A stretch of DNA of 64,000 nt from Chloracidobacterium sp. Its GTDB lineage: Bacteria > Acidobacteriota > Blastocatellia > Pyrinomonadales > Pyrinomonadaceae. The notes beneath the pieces are model-generated. The model did not search any database and was not told where the DNA came from. It worked only from the letters and a program-made list of their open reading frames with translations. Location of the stretch: the NCBI GenBank assembly GCA_016716305.1, contig JADJWP010000002.1, forward strand, positions 2,540,501 through 2,604,500, in the 5' to 3' direction. Of this stretch, positions 27,020 through 38,600 are shown in pieces; within the stretch, counting starts at the first letter, position 1; the number at the start of each line of letters is the position of its first letter. The translations under genes and the position numbers were made by a program.

Positions 27020-27958
27020 TCATCTTCCGGTCATCAGGTCACGGAGTTCGGTTTTGTTCGGAAGCGCAGTTCTCGCCCCGACCGCACGGCATTTCAGCGC
27101 CGCCACAGCGTTTGCCATGCGAGCCGATTCCTCGACCGTTTCGCCGGTCAGTAGGCCATATATCAGACCTACCCGAAACGAATCGCCCGCCCCTGTCGTG
27201 TCCTTACATCCGCCGGGCACGGCGAAACCGGAGGTTTCGATGAACGAGCCTTCACATAATAGAAGGGATCCTGATTCCCCTAACGTAGTACCGACCACGC
27301 GCGCTCCATATCTGGAACGCATCTCGGTCAGTGCTTCCTTAGCGTCTCTGATCCCGAAAAGCTTTGAAGGAAATTCAGCTGAGGTGATGAGAATATCGAT
27401 GTGCGGCAAAAGCTCGTCGAGCCCGTCAAAAACGTTATCGATGTCGAGCGACACGATGGTGCCGCTTCGGCGGGCGGCCTCGGCTAGCGTCCTGCAAGCC
27501 GCCGTGTCATGCGGGGACATGTGCAGGACCTTTGAGCAACCTGCGGCGGACATCGGAACGTCTTCGCTGGTAAACGCCAACCGATGGTCACGCTGCCAGA
27601 TGACGGTCCGTTCGCCATTTCTAGTATCGATGATGATGAAGGCGATCTGTGTCGATGCGCCCTGGATCTTTTCGGAAAAACGAATATCGACGCCCTCTTC
27701 GATCAGACTCTTCATTCCGAAATCGCCGGCAGCGTCGCCGCCGAACCGCCCGACATACAACGATTTCAGGCCGAGTCGCTGTAGCCCGACCATTGTCGTG
27801 GCTATTTCTCCACCGGCGGCCTGGACGTAGTCGGTCAACTCGACCTTTTTTGAAAAATCGGGATATGCCGGAACACTGATAAGAAAGTCGACGGCATTAG
27901 TACCAAAGCCGGTAACATCAAAGTCAGTATCGTCCCTGATCGAGAATGGAAATTGCAT
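27020..27958 (-). CDS. PfkB-family carbohydrate kinase
   Basis: A 312-residue ribokinase-like sugar kinase. The N-terminal motif is AAGGEIATTMVGLQRLG near residue 48, and the catalytic motif is DTTGAGDSFRVGLIYGL near residue 260 (Asp base). The substrate sugar or nucleoside cannot be told; no sugar pathway genes are adjacent. Divergent from the LysW-like gene across 164 bases. Confidence 0.85.
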   Translation of the reverse strand: MQFPFSIRDDTDFDVTGFGTNAVDFLISVPAYPDFSKKVELTDYVQAAGGEIATTMVGLQRLGLKSLYVGRFGGDAAGDFGMKSLIEEGVDIRFSEKIQGASTQIAFIIIDTRNGERTVIWQRDHRLAFTSEDVPMSAAGCSKVLHMSPHDTAACRTLAEAARRSGTIVSLDIDNVFDGLDELLPHIDILITSAEFPSKLFGIRDAKEALTEMRSRYGARVVGTTLGESGSLLLCEGSFIETSGFAVPGGCKDTTGAGDSFRVGLIYGLLTGETVEESARMANAVAALKCRAVGARTALPNKTELRDLMTGR

Positions 27959-28122
27959 GCGTTATCTTCCGCTGGCCATTCGAAATTTCTTCTTCAGAAA
28001 AATAGTTGGGGCGAGTCTTGCGGTGTCGCCGGATTTCAATGTAAATTTGAAAGGTTCTCAAATGAGAAAAAGATCGTTCCTAATAACTTCTAAATTTATT
28101 AGATTTTCGGAGAAAACCAAAA

Positions 28123-28338
28123 ATGCCAACATCGATTTGCCCGGAGTGTGACGAAGAAGTTTATGTTGACGCAGAATCCGAACAAGGTGACCGTGTATCG
28201 TGCGACGAGTGCGGTTCCGACCTGGTAGTTGTCGGTCTTGATCCGTTCGAATTGGATCTTCGGGGTGATACGGATGACGAAGAATTGGGCGTCGACAAGG
28301 ATTTCGATTCGTATGATTATGACGACGACCGCTACTGA
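28123..28338 (+). CDS. LysW-like zinc-ribbon protein without the carrier tail
   Basis: A 71-residue, very acidic protein. Residues 1-48 closely resemble the amino-group carrier protein LysW: CPECDEEVYVD, CDECGSDLVVVGLDPFELD. True LysW ends in EDWGE, whose terminal Glu carries the biosynthetic intermediate. This protein instead ends with an Asp/Tyr-rich tail (SYDYDDDRY). No lysX, lysZ or argC-like genes are nearby. A role as an amino-acid carrier is therefore doubtful; it may be a structural zinc ribbon. GGAG about ten bases upstream supports the ATG. Confidence 0.7.
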   Translation: MPTSICPECDEEVYVDAESEQGDRVSCDECGSDLVVVGLDPFELDLRGDTDDEELGVDKDFDSYDYDDDRY

Positions 28339-28356
28339 TCGCTCCGATTCTCTGAA

Positions 28357-29325
28357 CTACTCCTGTCGTTTGAGTGTGTAACCCGTTCGGTTCTGCTTAA
28401 CGACAAATCCGCTTTTTGATTCAACCTTGACCCTTCGATAGTCTTCAGGATCATTCTCGTCGGGATAAAACGCAACCACGTAGGATGACGTTATCTGCTC
28501 GGCCAGCGCTTTGAACAGCGGGTCGAGATCGTTTTCATTCGCATAAAAGCTTACGCCGCCGGTCCGAGTCACGATCCCTGACGATTCGAACGGGGTCATC
28601 AGCGGCCGTTTGCTTCCCTGCAGCCGGGAATAAGATGGCATGATCACTGAAAAGACACTTACATCGGCGGCCTGTGCCCGCTCGATCACGGTTCTCGGTG
28701 CAACCACATCTCCAACCGGAAATCCGTCAGATATCACCACGACCGCCCGTTTCGGAATGCGGCTGCGTATCGATCGCGGAGATCGACGTTCGATCATTCT
28801 GACCGCATGATCGACAGCGTCGTAGGCGTGCGTCGAAAGCCCCGAACGGTCTTTCGCGATCTTACCTAAAGATCTTTCTATCTTTTCACGGCGATTCGTT
28901 AAGTCCTGGACCGTTTTGACATCCATCGCGAAGGCTACCACCGCAAAATACGAATCAGGATTCGCAAGCCGTGCGATGAACTGATCCATTGCGGATCTGA
29001 GCCGATCGAGCTCGGCCTCGGTCATACTGCCGGATACATCTAATGCGAAGACGACAACCAGCGGACGCTGGAGTTCGACATTTCTGATCGGCTGAAAAAA
29101 ATCGATCTGCCTTTCTTTGCCGTTCTCGAGGATCCGAAAATCGCTCGACTGCAGGCCGTTTATCGGTTTCCCTCGCGGATCGGTAACGGTCACCTCAAAT
29201 GAAACAAGCTCGGTTTCGACACGGATCACTTCGGTTTTGTCCTGAGCGAACGCGACGCCCGCCACAAAGATCGCAGAAAGAGCGACCAACAATACTCGAA
29301 GATGACGATCGTGGGATTTGAACAT
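28357..29325 (-). CDS. VWFA-related acidobacterial-type secreted protein
   Basis: A 322-residue protein. It has a signal peptide (about 1-28, LLVALSAIFVAGVAFAQ), a short beta domain (ETELVSFEVTVTDPRGKPI), and a von Willebrand A domain with the MIDAS motif DVSGSMTEAE. It ends with the region SSYVVAFYPDEND typical of the family named VWFA-related acidobacterial domain. It is probably exported and binds a metal and a protein partner. The open frame extends to 29391, but the ATG at 29325 places the signal peptide at the N-terminus. This family is one of the clearest pointers to Acidobacteriota. Confidence 0.85.
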   Translation of the reverse strand: MFKSHDRHLRVLLVALSAIFVAGVAFAQDKTEVIRVETELVSFEVTVTDPRGKPINGLQSSDFRILENGKERQIDFFQPIRNVELQRPLVVVFALDVSGSMTEAELDRLRSAMDQFIARLANPDSYFAVVAFAMDVKTVQDLTNRREKIERSLGKIAKDRSGLSTHAYDAVDHAVRMIERRSPRSIRSRIPKRAVVVISDGFPVGDVVAPRTVIERAQAADVSVFSVIMPSYSRLQGSKRPLMTPFESSGIVTRTGGVSFYANENDLDPLFKALAEQITSSYVVAFYPDENDPEDYRRVKVESKSGFVVKQNRTGYTLKRQE

Positions 29326-29615
29326 ACGCGATCTCGGGTCAGGGGATTCGTCCTTTCTTTCAATTTGAACGTTCGCGGTCAATATGAGCATTCAATATGA
29401 CGGCATCATCGAACGATTCCTTACGGGTAAGACCGAAAACCCAACAAATCAAGTAGATTTAGGATACCAAATAATTGGCACAACGTTTGATATTCCTATA
29501 GCAGAGCACGTCAGGCCGAAAGCCTTTCGCTGCTTCGTGCTGAAACCCGGCGAGGGTCGAATGATCATCCGACTACCGATCTACGCTGGCAGGATAAGGG
29601 GTTCTCAAACGTCAA

Positions 29616-32204
29616 ATGGACGACATTAGCGGAAACAATCCAGGACTGAGGTCAAATCTGGCTCGATGGACGATATTGAGCGTCGCTGCCCTGTTTGCGG
29701 CCTTTTCGTTCTATCAGATCTTTAGTTACACGTTTGTGAGCTTTGTCGTGATCGCTGTCTCATCGATCGTTGCCTCGTTGATCGGGAAGTACGAGATGAG
29801 CGTTCCCGGAACCGAGATCAAGTTTCGGCCTAAGGTCGTGCTGGCATTCTGGGGCGCGATGTGGCTGGGCGTCGGCGGGGCAGCAATACTTGGATCGTTG
29901 GCTTCTGCGTCGAAAAAGGAATCAGCTTCGAAATACACGATGAACGACGCGCTTCGGATCGCGTCTGACACGATCGCTGCATTTTTGGGTGCTCTGGCGT
30001 TTCAGGTTTCACTCATCTACTATGCTGGTTCAAAACCGGCCGCGATCGGCGGGTTCAATATTCCCAACGAGGTTGTCGCCGCGTCTTTCTTAATGGCGAT
30101 CACTCACTTTGCAGTGAGTCTTGCACTTGCCGCGATCATCAATACGACATCTGATGTCGAACATCGGGTGAAAGATCTTCCCGTCCAACAGATCGCAAAG
30201 GGCTACTTCACGACCCTTTCGGCCACGATCGTTCTATTTCTGGTCTTTAACCACTTTGGCATCGAGTTCGGACTCGTGATCCTTCCGTTGGTGATCTTTG
30301 CCGATATTGCGTTCAAGATCCATATCCGAAGCCTTGAACTCAAGACCCGGCAGATCTCTGAAGCGAGCCGAGTTCATATGGCGACGGTCGAAGCCTTAGC
30401 AACGGCGATCGACGCTCGAGATCAGGTCGGGATCGGCCATGTTCGCCGAACGCAGATCTACGCTGTGGGGATCGGGAACGTCATGGGCCTGAGCGATGAC
30501 GAAATAAACGCCTTGCGGACCGGAGCACTTCTTCACGATATCGGCAAACTTGCGGTGCCCGACCACATATTGAATAAACCGGGGAGGTTAACACCGGGGG
30601 AGATGGAGAAAACCAAGATCCACTCCTCCGTCGGTGCTTCCATACTCGAAAAGGTCGGGTTCCCATATCCCGTCGTTCCGATAGTAAAGTATCACCATGA
30701 ATGCTGGGACGGGAGCGGATATCCCGAGGGTCTTCGCGGTAACAACATCCCGATAACTGCACGAATTCTAGCGATCGCTGATACGTTCGACACACTACGC
30801 GGAGCTCGGCCTTACCGGCACGCGGTGCCGCGCGACGAAGCCTGCGATTTCCTGCGGTCGCGAGCCGGCTCACAGTTTGACCCGACCATCGTTGATCTGT
30901 TTCTGCGAAACCTCCGTATTTTCGAGAACGAGATCGACGCGCAGGGATTGACGTACGAAAAGACGATCGAGGGACCCGCGGTCGGTTCGATAGTTCTTGA
31001 TGAGAGTGCAACGCCAAATTACGTGGAGCAGATCAAGCGCGCCAATCACGAAGTCTTCACGCTTTACTCGCTTGCACGCGATTTCAGCGGTTCATTGAAC
31101 CTTGACGAGACGTTGTCGCTTTTCACCCGAAAGATCGCCGAGTTCATTCCGTTCGATACCAGCGTTGTGTATTTGCTTGACGAATCGGGCGAGACCGCAA
31201 CGGCTGCCTATGCCCATGGTCTGAACAGGTCCGTTCTGAGCAACAAACAGATCAAACTAGGCGAAGGAGCAACCGGATACGCACTGAAAAAGCTCAGACC
31301 GGTCGAGAACGTAGATCCGGCTCTCGATTTTGCGTTTTCCGATACTGAGATCGGCCGCGACTATTCGGCGATGCTTTCATTGCCAATACTTGCCGACGAA
31401 AAGCTGATAGGCGCGGTCTCCCTCTATTCCTGCGAACTCTCAAACTATCAGGACGAACACGTTCGGCTTCTTGATACCGTTTCGAGAATAGCGGCCGATG
31501 CGATCGAGAAAGCACTGAAACATGCAGAGGCACAGATCTACGCGTTGACGGACCCGATGACCGGACTCCCGAATTCGCGCAGCCTGCAGATCGAATTTGA
31601 TAAGGAAGTCACGCGTGCCAGCCGAACTGATTCGAGCTTTCAATTGCTGGTTCTCGATCTAGATGGCTTCAAGAGTGTCAATGACACCTATGGCCACAAG
31701 ACCGGCGACAATATGCTGAAAGAGGTAGGACGCGTGATAAGGGAGCAGCTCCGCGAGTACGACTTCTTATCGCGGTACGGCGGCGACGAATTTGTTGCGA
31801 TCATTCCCGAGACCAATCTTGCGGATATCAAACGCCTGAAGCGGAGGATCGTCGAAGCCGTGAGCAATTTCGTAATGCCGGTGAACGACGAAGCCTTTGC
31901 CGGCGTTGGAATAAGCCTCGGGTCAGCAAGCTACCCCAGCCAGGGCGAGACCTTTGACGAGCTGATCGTAGCAGCCGACAAAGCAATGTACCTGACGAAG
32001 GCTATCAATCGTCAGAGAAAACTCGTCACCATCCCGACCGAGATCCAAGCTGGGTTGCAGCCGCCTGGTGAATCAAGCAGCACAACGATCGACACCATCA
32101 TCGATCCGATCGAGGTCACCGCAACCCATGACCGGAAAAACATATCGGATCAGATAGCCGATGCAGAGGAGCTAAGGATGATCGCTTCGTCGGCTATCAA
32201 CTAG
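29616..32204 (+). CDS. Membrane HD-GYP / GAF / GGDEF cyclic-di-GMP protein
   Basis: An 862-residue protein. Residues about 15-245 contain seven or eight membrane helices. An HD-GYP phosphodiesterase domain (about 260-430) has LLHDIGKLAVPD and HHECWDGSGYPEGL, both intact. A GAF domain (about 485-640) follows, then a GGDEF domain (about 645-805) with RYGGDEFVAIIPE and an inhibitory site REYD. Both making and breaking of cyclic di-GMP are possible, balanced by the GAF or membrane signal. The C-terminal 55 residues are polar. Confidence 0.9.
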   Translation: MDDISGNNPGLRSNLARWTILSVAALFAAFSFYQIFSYTFVSFVVIAVSSIVASLIGKYEMSVPGTEIKFRPKVVLAFWGAMWLGVGGAAILGSLASASKKESASKYTMNDALRIASDTIAAFLGALAFQVSLIYYAGSKPAAIGGFNIPNEVVAASFLMAITHFAVSLALAAIINTTSDVEHRVKDLPVQQIAKGYFTTLSATIVLFLVFNHFGIEFGLVILPLVIFADIAFKIHIRSLELKTRQISEASRVHMATVEALATAIDARDQVGIGHVRRTQIYAVGIGNVMGLSDDEINALRTGALLHDIGKLAVPDHILNKPGRLTPGEMEKTKIHSSVGASILEKVGFPYPVVPIVKYHHECWDGSGYPEGLRGNNIPITARILAIADTFDTLRGARPYRHAVPRDEACDFLRSRAGSQFDPTIVDLFLRNLRIFENEIDAQGLTYEKTIEGPAVGSIVLDESATPNYVEQIKRANHEVFTLYSLARDFSGSLNLDETLSLFTRKIAEFIPFDTSVVYLLDESGETATAAYAHGLNRSVLSNKQIKLGEGATGYALKKLRPVENVDPALDFAFSDTEIGRDYSAMLSLPILADEKLIGAVSLYSCELSNYQDEHVRLLDTVSRIAADAIEKALKHAEAQIYALTDPMTGLPNSRSLQIEFDKEVTRASRTDSSFQLLVLDLDGFKSVNDTYGHKTGDNMLKEVGRVIREQLREYDFLSRYGGDEFVAIIPETNLADIKRLKRRIVEAVSNFVMPVNDEAFAGVGISLGSASYPSQGETFDELIVAADKAMYLTKAINRQRKLVTIPTEIQAGLQPPGESSSTTIDTIIDPIEVTATHDRKNISDQIADAEELRMIASSAIN

Positions 32205-32234
32205 ACGTTCTTCGAAAAATCACAAACCGACCGA

Positions 32235-35200
32235 TCAAAACGCCTGCGAAAATCGAAAATGAAGCTGTCCCTGTCCGAGCCGGTAAAACGCGTTCGGAGC
32301 ATTGCCTTGCGGGATCAGAAACGTTGGCGGATTAAGAAGAAATCCATAGTCGATGCCAAATTCACCACCTATCGGCGTGCGGATCCGAAAGCCGAGTCCG
32401 ACGGTATGCGACCATGCTGAAATTGCATTCTGGCCGGCAACATCGTTCGGGGCGGCAGATGGCTTGGTGAAGATATCGCGCGGCCTTTTGAATACATTGC
32501 CGCCATCGTAGAACGGGACAGCTCGAACGGACTTCGAAAGCGGGATACGGGCCTCGACATTGATCACGGCGAGAGCATTTCCGCCAAACGGAATAGTGAA
32601 CGGATCAAGAAAGACCACCTCTCCGTCGCTGTTTCGAAACTCGCCCTCGGGAACGATCACTACTCGCGGACCCGCAGATTCGAATTCGAAACCGCGAAGC
32701 GTGTTCGCTCCGCCCGCAAAAAATCGTTCACTTATCGGCAAGAGTCCGTTCAGCTGAGAGTACTCGGCGGGAAATCGGTTGCCGTTCGAGAAGACACTTG
32801 CGAGCCCGAGAATTCCGCGGGCGGCAATCGTCGTATTCTTGAGCCTAGGGAATGTGTAGTAATAGTTGTAAGAAGCCTGAAACTTGTGAAAGCCGATATT
32901 GGCGCCCAGAGCCGGAACCGATCCGCTGTACTCGGCCGTGAAGTAGTCGCCGTTGGTCGGATCGCTGGCATTATACCGACACTTTTCGCCGACATCCCCA
33001 CGGGCGATGATATCCAGGATCGAGTATTTGATATTGCAGTTGCGTCTTGTATCACGCACATAGGTCGTGCTGAAACCGGAAATTCGGATCCGCGAATCCG
33101 GCTCCAGAAGATCGCTTATCAACAGACTCTGAGTATTGAAAAGACGGACGTCCTCATACCGGTATCGAAAGAACACAATGCTCCGGTCGCGCCTGCTGAT
33201 AGTTCGATTTGTTTCGGCCGAAAAGCTGAGCCGATTCAGTGTTGGATCACCCGCGGCATTACCGAATTCGTCGATAGGTACTCCGTTTTTATCGACTCGC
33301 TGGACTATGCCAAATGTTCCGCGGTCGAACGCGGAACGAAAGAAGCGTGTCACCGTCGAATCGCGTTGATACTGGATCGAGATCGTCAACGGAGCGAATT
33401 TCGCCTTGCCGTCCCGGATGAAACGCGGATTGATGAAATCGATCTGCGCTATCTGCTGACGCTGGCTCCAACGCAGCCTTGAACCGCCCTGCCACAGGTT
33501 GCCCAAGAGGTTAAAGTGACGGAGATCAACAAAACCACTCCATCCCAGGTCGGTGGAATAGCCGCCGCCATACTGAAGCAGCCGCGGCTTCTGTTCCTGG
33601 ACGTCAACGATCACGTCAGTCAGTCGGCCGCCATCGGCCCGGTCGCCGACCGGCTGGGGTTTTATGTCGATTCGTTCAAATGCGTCGGTTCCGTATAAGT
33701 TCTGTTCACTTGTATAGATGTCGGCGGTTCTGAGTAATTCGTCATTTTCCAAAGCTAGCGCCCTTAGGATCGCTTCAGTTTTGGTCCGGACGTTCCCATT
33801 TACAAGAATGCGATTGATATAGACGGGTTTATTTTCGTTTTCGATGTTGTAAATGACCTTGAAACGGTTTTCACCGGACACGGCGTCGGTCGGCAACTCG
33901 TCAACGGAGAAATCTATCTTTGCGTCGTAATAACCTCGGTTTGAATAGAATTCAGCGAGAAGACGCTGCCCGTTCCGGACCCTCGCACGGGAAAAATTCT
34001 TTCCGACGATCTCGGGAAGCTGACCTTTTAACTCAGCCTCGCTGAATGCGATATTCCCCCGTATTTCGACGTCGGAAACACGTGTCGGGACACCCTGTTC
34101 GACGATAAAGGTTATGATCAGGTTCTCACCATCGGGAGAGACACCCTGGTTTATCCGCACCTCGGCTTGACGGTACCCGAGTTCGCGAAGCAGCGAACGG
34201 ATCGTCGCGGCGTCCTCGTCGAGTATCGCCTGGCTCGTATAGCCACGCCCATAACCAAAGATCGGTATGATCCCGAGAATATTGGCTTCCTGAGAATCAA
34301 GCACTGAGAGGATCTCGTCGATCGTAAATTGGTCGGTGCCCCGCAGCCGAATGTCCACGAGCTTTAGACGGCGGTTGAGGTCGACGCGATAATCGATCTT
34401 CACCTCACGTCCGGTAAGATCAGTCCCAGTCAGCGTCGAGCAGCGATAACTCGTCTCGCCGGCCGCGGTCACCCCCTCGTCACCGGCCAATGGAGGGTTG
34501 ACCGAACAGACAGAAACGACGTTTGCAAAGAAATAGCCTCGCTCCTGATAAAAGTTCTCAAGCCGGCGTTCACCTTCAATGATCGCCGAGTAATCGAGCG
34601 TGCCTTCACGTTTGATCGGAAGCAGCCTGTTTTGGGTCGAGTTCCCGATCTTCTCTTTGTCGGTTTCTACATTCACGACGATCTTCGGCCCCGCCGAACC
34701 GGTCAATGTGACCGTTATAGCATTGGTCTCGCTATCGAAAATGATCCGCGGCTCGTTGATAAGCGGGGCGAGGAAATCCTTAGAACGCAGGGAATCGCGG
34801 ACGGATTCGATATCGCGTGCAAGGCCAGCGCGTGAGAATCGCTCGCCCGGCTGTAAGCGGATGACCGACTTCAGTTGGGAAGAATCGGCACCATCGATCG
34901 AAACATCGAAGGCTTCGATCCTGGCCTGCGGCCCAGGTGTAACGCGAAACGTCACTTCGACATCGGTCGTGGCGGCGATCGGCTTTTGTTCGAACCGAGC
35001 TTCAGCACGATAGAAGCCGCGATCACGAAGATATTCGACGATCAGATCGGCATTGCTCTGGAGCGAGCGCTCGTTTATCGCCGTGCCCGGATCGAGCAAA
35101 TTCACCCGCAGAAGCAATTCCTGTTCGGTAACCCCGGATTCCAATCCGTTGACCAACGCGATCGAGACACGCTTGGCGACGGTCTTACGGCGGATCAGGA

Positions 35201-35567
35201 ATCGAACGCCAACGCGATCATTGGCTGCATCGGCGGCCTCGACGGTGACCGCTGCGATCTGTGCAGTGCTATAAAGATCGGCGATCGCATCACGCACGCC
35301 GACGGCCGAATAGCGGCTTCCGAGTGCGTCACGCGCAATGACCCTGTATTGCTCTGCCGAGGAAATACTGGTATCGGTTCCCTCGAATGCTATCGAGATA
35401 TCAGCGATCTCGCGGCCCTCGAACCGATCTTGACCGCGAACGAACAGTATGACCCCCAAAATGACCACAATAACAGCGGGAACGCGAAAAAAAGGCGACC
35501 GGTATCTTCGCCGCGCCGAGGAAAGGCGAGCAACCGGTTGCTTATTTATCTGTTCAAAGCCGGGCAT
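32235..35567 (-). CDS. TamA/BamA-like outer-membrane assembly protein
   Basis: An 1110-residue Omp85-family protein. An N-terminal hydrophobic anchor (about 28-45) is followed by a long series of POTRA-like repeats (about 50-760; up to seven can be drawn) and a 16-strand-type barrel. The barrel has the loop-6 motif LRGFEFE near residue 965 and ends with an aromatic residue (HFRFSQAF). TamA usually has three POTRA domains and BamA five. With tamB it should insert or export outer-membrane material; BamA proper is presumably elsewhere. It lies 39 bases downstream of tamB on the same strand. Confidence 0.85.
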   Translation of the reverse strand: MPGFEQINKQPVARLSSARRRYRSPFFRVPAVIVVILGVILFVRGQDRFEGREIADISIAFEGTDTSISSAEQYRVIARDALGSRYSAVGVRDAIADLYSTAQIAAVTVEAADAANDRVGVRFLIRRKTVAKRVSIALVNGLESGVTEQELLLRVNLLDPGTAINERSLQSNADLIVEYLRDRGFYRAEARFEQKPIAATTDVEVTFRVTPGPQARIEAFDVSIDGADSSQLKSVIRLQPGERFSRAGLARDIESVRDSLRSKDFLAPLINEPRIIFDSETNAITVTLTGSAGPKIVVNVETDKEKIGNSTQNRLLPIKREGTLDYSAIIEGERRLENFYQERGYFFANVVSVCSVNPPLAGDEGVTAAGETSYRCSTLTGTDLTGREVKIDYRVDLNRRLKLVDIRLRGTDQFTIDEILSVLDSQEANILGIIPIFGYGRGYTSQAILDEDAATIRSLLRELGYRQAEVRINQGVSPDGENLIITFIVEQGVPTRVSDVEIRGNIAFSEAELKGQLPEIVGKNFSRARVRNGQRLLAEFYSNRGYYDAKIDFSVDELPTDAVSGENRFKVIYNIENENKPVYINRILVNGNVRTKTEAILRALALENDELLRTADIYTSEQNLYGTDAFERIDIKPQPVGDRADGGRLTDVIVDVQEQKPRLLQYGGGYSTDLGWSGFVDLRHFNLLGNLWQGGSRLRWSQRQQIAQIDFINPRFIRDGKAKFAPLTISIQYQRDSTVTRFFRSAFDRGTFGIVQRVDKNGVPIDEFGNAAGDPTLNRLSFSAETNRTISRRDRSIVFFRYRYEDVRLFNTQSLLISDLLEPDSRIRISGFSTTYVRDTRRNCNIKYSILDIIARGDVGEKCRYNASDPTNGDYFTAEYSGSVPALGANIGFHKFQASYNYYYTFPRLKNTTIAARGILGLASVFSNGNRFPAEYSQLNGLLPISERFFAGGANTLRGFEFESAGPRVVIVPEGEFRNSDGEVVFLDPFTIPFGGNALAVINVEARIPLSKSVRAVPFYDGGNVFKRPRDIFTKPSAAPNDVAGQNAISAWSHTVGLGFRIRTPIGGEFGIDYGFLLNPPTFLIPQGNAPNAFYRLGQGQLHFRFSQAF

Positions 35568-35606
35568 CGTCGTTCGGATCAGAAATTACAGCCGTGCTGC
35601 GAGACC

Positions 35607-38600
35607 TTAGAACCTCCTCCTGAGACGAACTTCGAAGCTGAAATTGTCGCGATTTCGCGTCACGTTGCTCAGTGCTCTCTGCTCGTATTGAGCAACAACG
35701 GACAATCTATTCGAGACCCTGTATTCGAACGCCAGTACCTGATTCTGATCCTGTGAAAGATTGGTGGCGTACGTGACGCGTAAGTTGTTATTTATCTGCC
35801 GACCGACAGTAAGGCGAGCAGATGGATTGATGCGTTCGCCCGAGATGATCGGATCTATCTCGAAAACGTTCAAACCGAACAGCTTGTCGGTAGCTCGCCT
35901 TGCCGGATTGTTAATTATCGAATCGGTCAAGATCTCGGCCGCCGTGTTGAGCCCGGTCGATGCAAGCGTTGGGATGCCCGCAGCCGTGTTCGAGAGGCTG
36001 CCCGTCGTGATGAGCGAAACGACATCCTGCTCGGGTAACGCCGGGCTTGAACGCAATGCGGCCGTAAGACTCTCGGTATCGGTCAATGGGCCTGCGAGAT
36101 TCACGAAGATCTGATAGCCCTGTATCTCGGTCTCAGCCTGCAAGTAGATGATGGGTTCGATCGCGGTATTTGGCGGAAATTCGAGGACGCCTCGCTGCAC
36201 AACATATCGGTCCTTTCTGAAAAACACGGTTCCACTATTAGCCGTGATTCGTCCTGACAGCTGCGGAGCCGCCGTGGTACCCGTCAGCCGCAGCGACACT
36301 GACGCGGTCAGGTCGGCGATGTTATTTCGAACTACCAAAGCATCACGGCCCTCGATCGACAGGTCGAATCTCGGCACAAACCCCGATGACGGGCCGCTTG
36401 TCAATGTACCTTCGCGACGCGCGCCAACGACATTTGCCAGGTCGATGTCGCGACTATAGAGGCTTCGCCTTGCGAGGATCGATCCCGCGATCAAGGTCGT
36501 CAGATCTGTACCGATCCGGCGGCCGGATATCTCGAGCCGTGCATCGCCGGTCGTAACAAAATTCTCAGGAAGCGGAACGGTGATGTTTGTACCATTCAGC
36601 GAGATCTGATACGCAGCAAGTCTCAGATCGTCACCGATCAAAGCTCCGCCGCTGGCGACAAATCGGCCGCCGCCGAGGTATCCGGTCGCCTGTTCGATCT
36701 GCGCCTGATTAGATGTGAAGATCACGCGTCCCTGAAGCCGATCGAGGGTAAGACGGCTTGTCCCGATAAAGGTGGCGATCGCTCCATTATCAATATTTGC
36801 GGTCCCGGTAACCCGCGCGGTCGTGTTGACGCCGGCAAGCCGCATAGAAACATCCGCAAAACCACCGAAAAACGTATCTGCAGCGGATATTCCCGGAAAT
36901 ACGTTAAGGAGCGCAAGATTAACTCGTCCGTCGAGGGCCAGGTTGTTTATGCCGTCGTCGGTCAATGCCTTTGTGCCGGAAAGGGTCAAATTCGAACCGC
37001 CGCCGGCAAACCGGACACTTTCAAATGTTATTCCGCGCGTGTTGAATGTAACCGAAACGGGTTCGGTCGCGACGAGCGGTGTGTCCTGGAGCTGAAGCGA
37101 AAGCTGAGAAAACCGGGCCGAGCCCCTTAAGGCATCGGTCGAGAAGACCCTATCGCCCGATCCGTCAACGACGGTAAGATTGCCGCCAAATTCGACAACG
37201 CCGGTTCCCGTTCCGCCGATCGAGATCCCCCGAAGCCTCGGGACAAGAGCAAAAAATGGCCTTAACGGGCTCTGGTCAAGCCTGTGTTCGACACGAAACG
37301 GGAGTTCGTCTTTCGCAAAATCGACTGTCGCATTAAACACCTGCGCTTTTCCGTCGAGCGTAGCGGTCAGATCAGCGTTGAGAACCTGACGCTCGGTGAT
37401 CCCCTTGAACGAAATATCTCCGAACTGATTTTCGTTGATAACCACCTCACGGGCCGTACCGGCAAAATTGACGTCGATCGACGAAGGCCGGTCGAAACTG
37501 CCGTTCGCCCGTAACGTAAAATCCGTATTTCCAAGGATGACCGGAATCGTCTCGTTCGCTGGCAGGAACGAAAGTGCAAGAGGCAAGGGGACGTTACTTC
37601 CAACAAAGTTCCCATCGAATAAGGTCGAAGCCCGGTCGTAACGTCCGCGTCCCGACACGATACCCGAATCGACGCGGATCTCCGCGGTCTCGATGTCGAT
37701 CGCGGTGCCGGCAAAGACCGCCTTAGCTCGAAGCGAATCAAACGGCTGCCCTGCGATCATACCGCTTTCTGAAGCAAGATTGATCTCGCCTGTGGATTCG
37801 TTCGGTAAGCCTCGGAGCTCGACGCTGCCGGACGTCCTTCCCTGGAAATCACGAAGACGCTCGGGCAGCCAATCAGGGACGGCCGCGATCAGATTTCCGG
37901 CATTAACATCACGCAATACCGCGTTGACCGAAGTGTTGTTGCTGCCGCTTCGAGGAATGTTGACGTCAAATTCTACCGAGCCTCCGCCTGCTTCATTTAG
38001 TTCACCTTTACTCAGATCGATCGCGAAGGGAGTGACGATCACATCGGTCGCAACGAAACCGATCTCGCGGCCGCGGATTGCGACACGCTCGACGCTCGCA
38101 CGGCCGTTGATGCTCGGATCAGTAAATTGACCAGTCAGCCTTCCCTCAAACTTCGCATTTCCGGCAAGCTGGACCTTCAGCGAATCCATTTGCTGTTCGA
38201 TATCCGGTGAGATATCGAGGATTCGAAATAAGCGTTCAACTTCGCTTGCGTCGCCTGAGTTCAACGCGATGTCGAGAATTGAATCCTGGCCGCCAAGGTC
38301 GAATCGACCGGTCGCGCCCAGCGTACTCTGCGGCGTGGTCAGTCTCGCCTCGCGAATCGTAAACAAACCGCTATTGGCGTCAACGTCGATGCGGCCATTG
38401 ACAGGGATCCGTCCGCTATCTGCACCTCCGGCACTGGCAGTGATGCCGGCATTTATCGAGCCGCTTGAGGAACCGAAATCGGTACCGTCAAATGTCAGGT
38501 CGACGTCTCCTGTAGTTTTGCCTTCGAACGGAAATACCCGACCTGACTGGATCGCAACGAGCTTTGAAAGGTCGAGGTCGACGAACGCAGCCTTAACAAC

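Noticed and set aside
29384..29629. An 81-codon open frame upstream of the HD-GYP gene
   Set aside because: No start-site support, no family similarity, and it overlaps the HD-GYP gene start. Low-complexity composition; likely chance.
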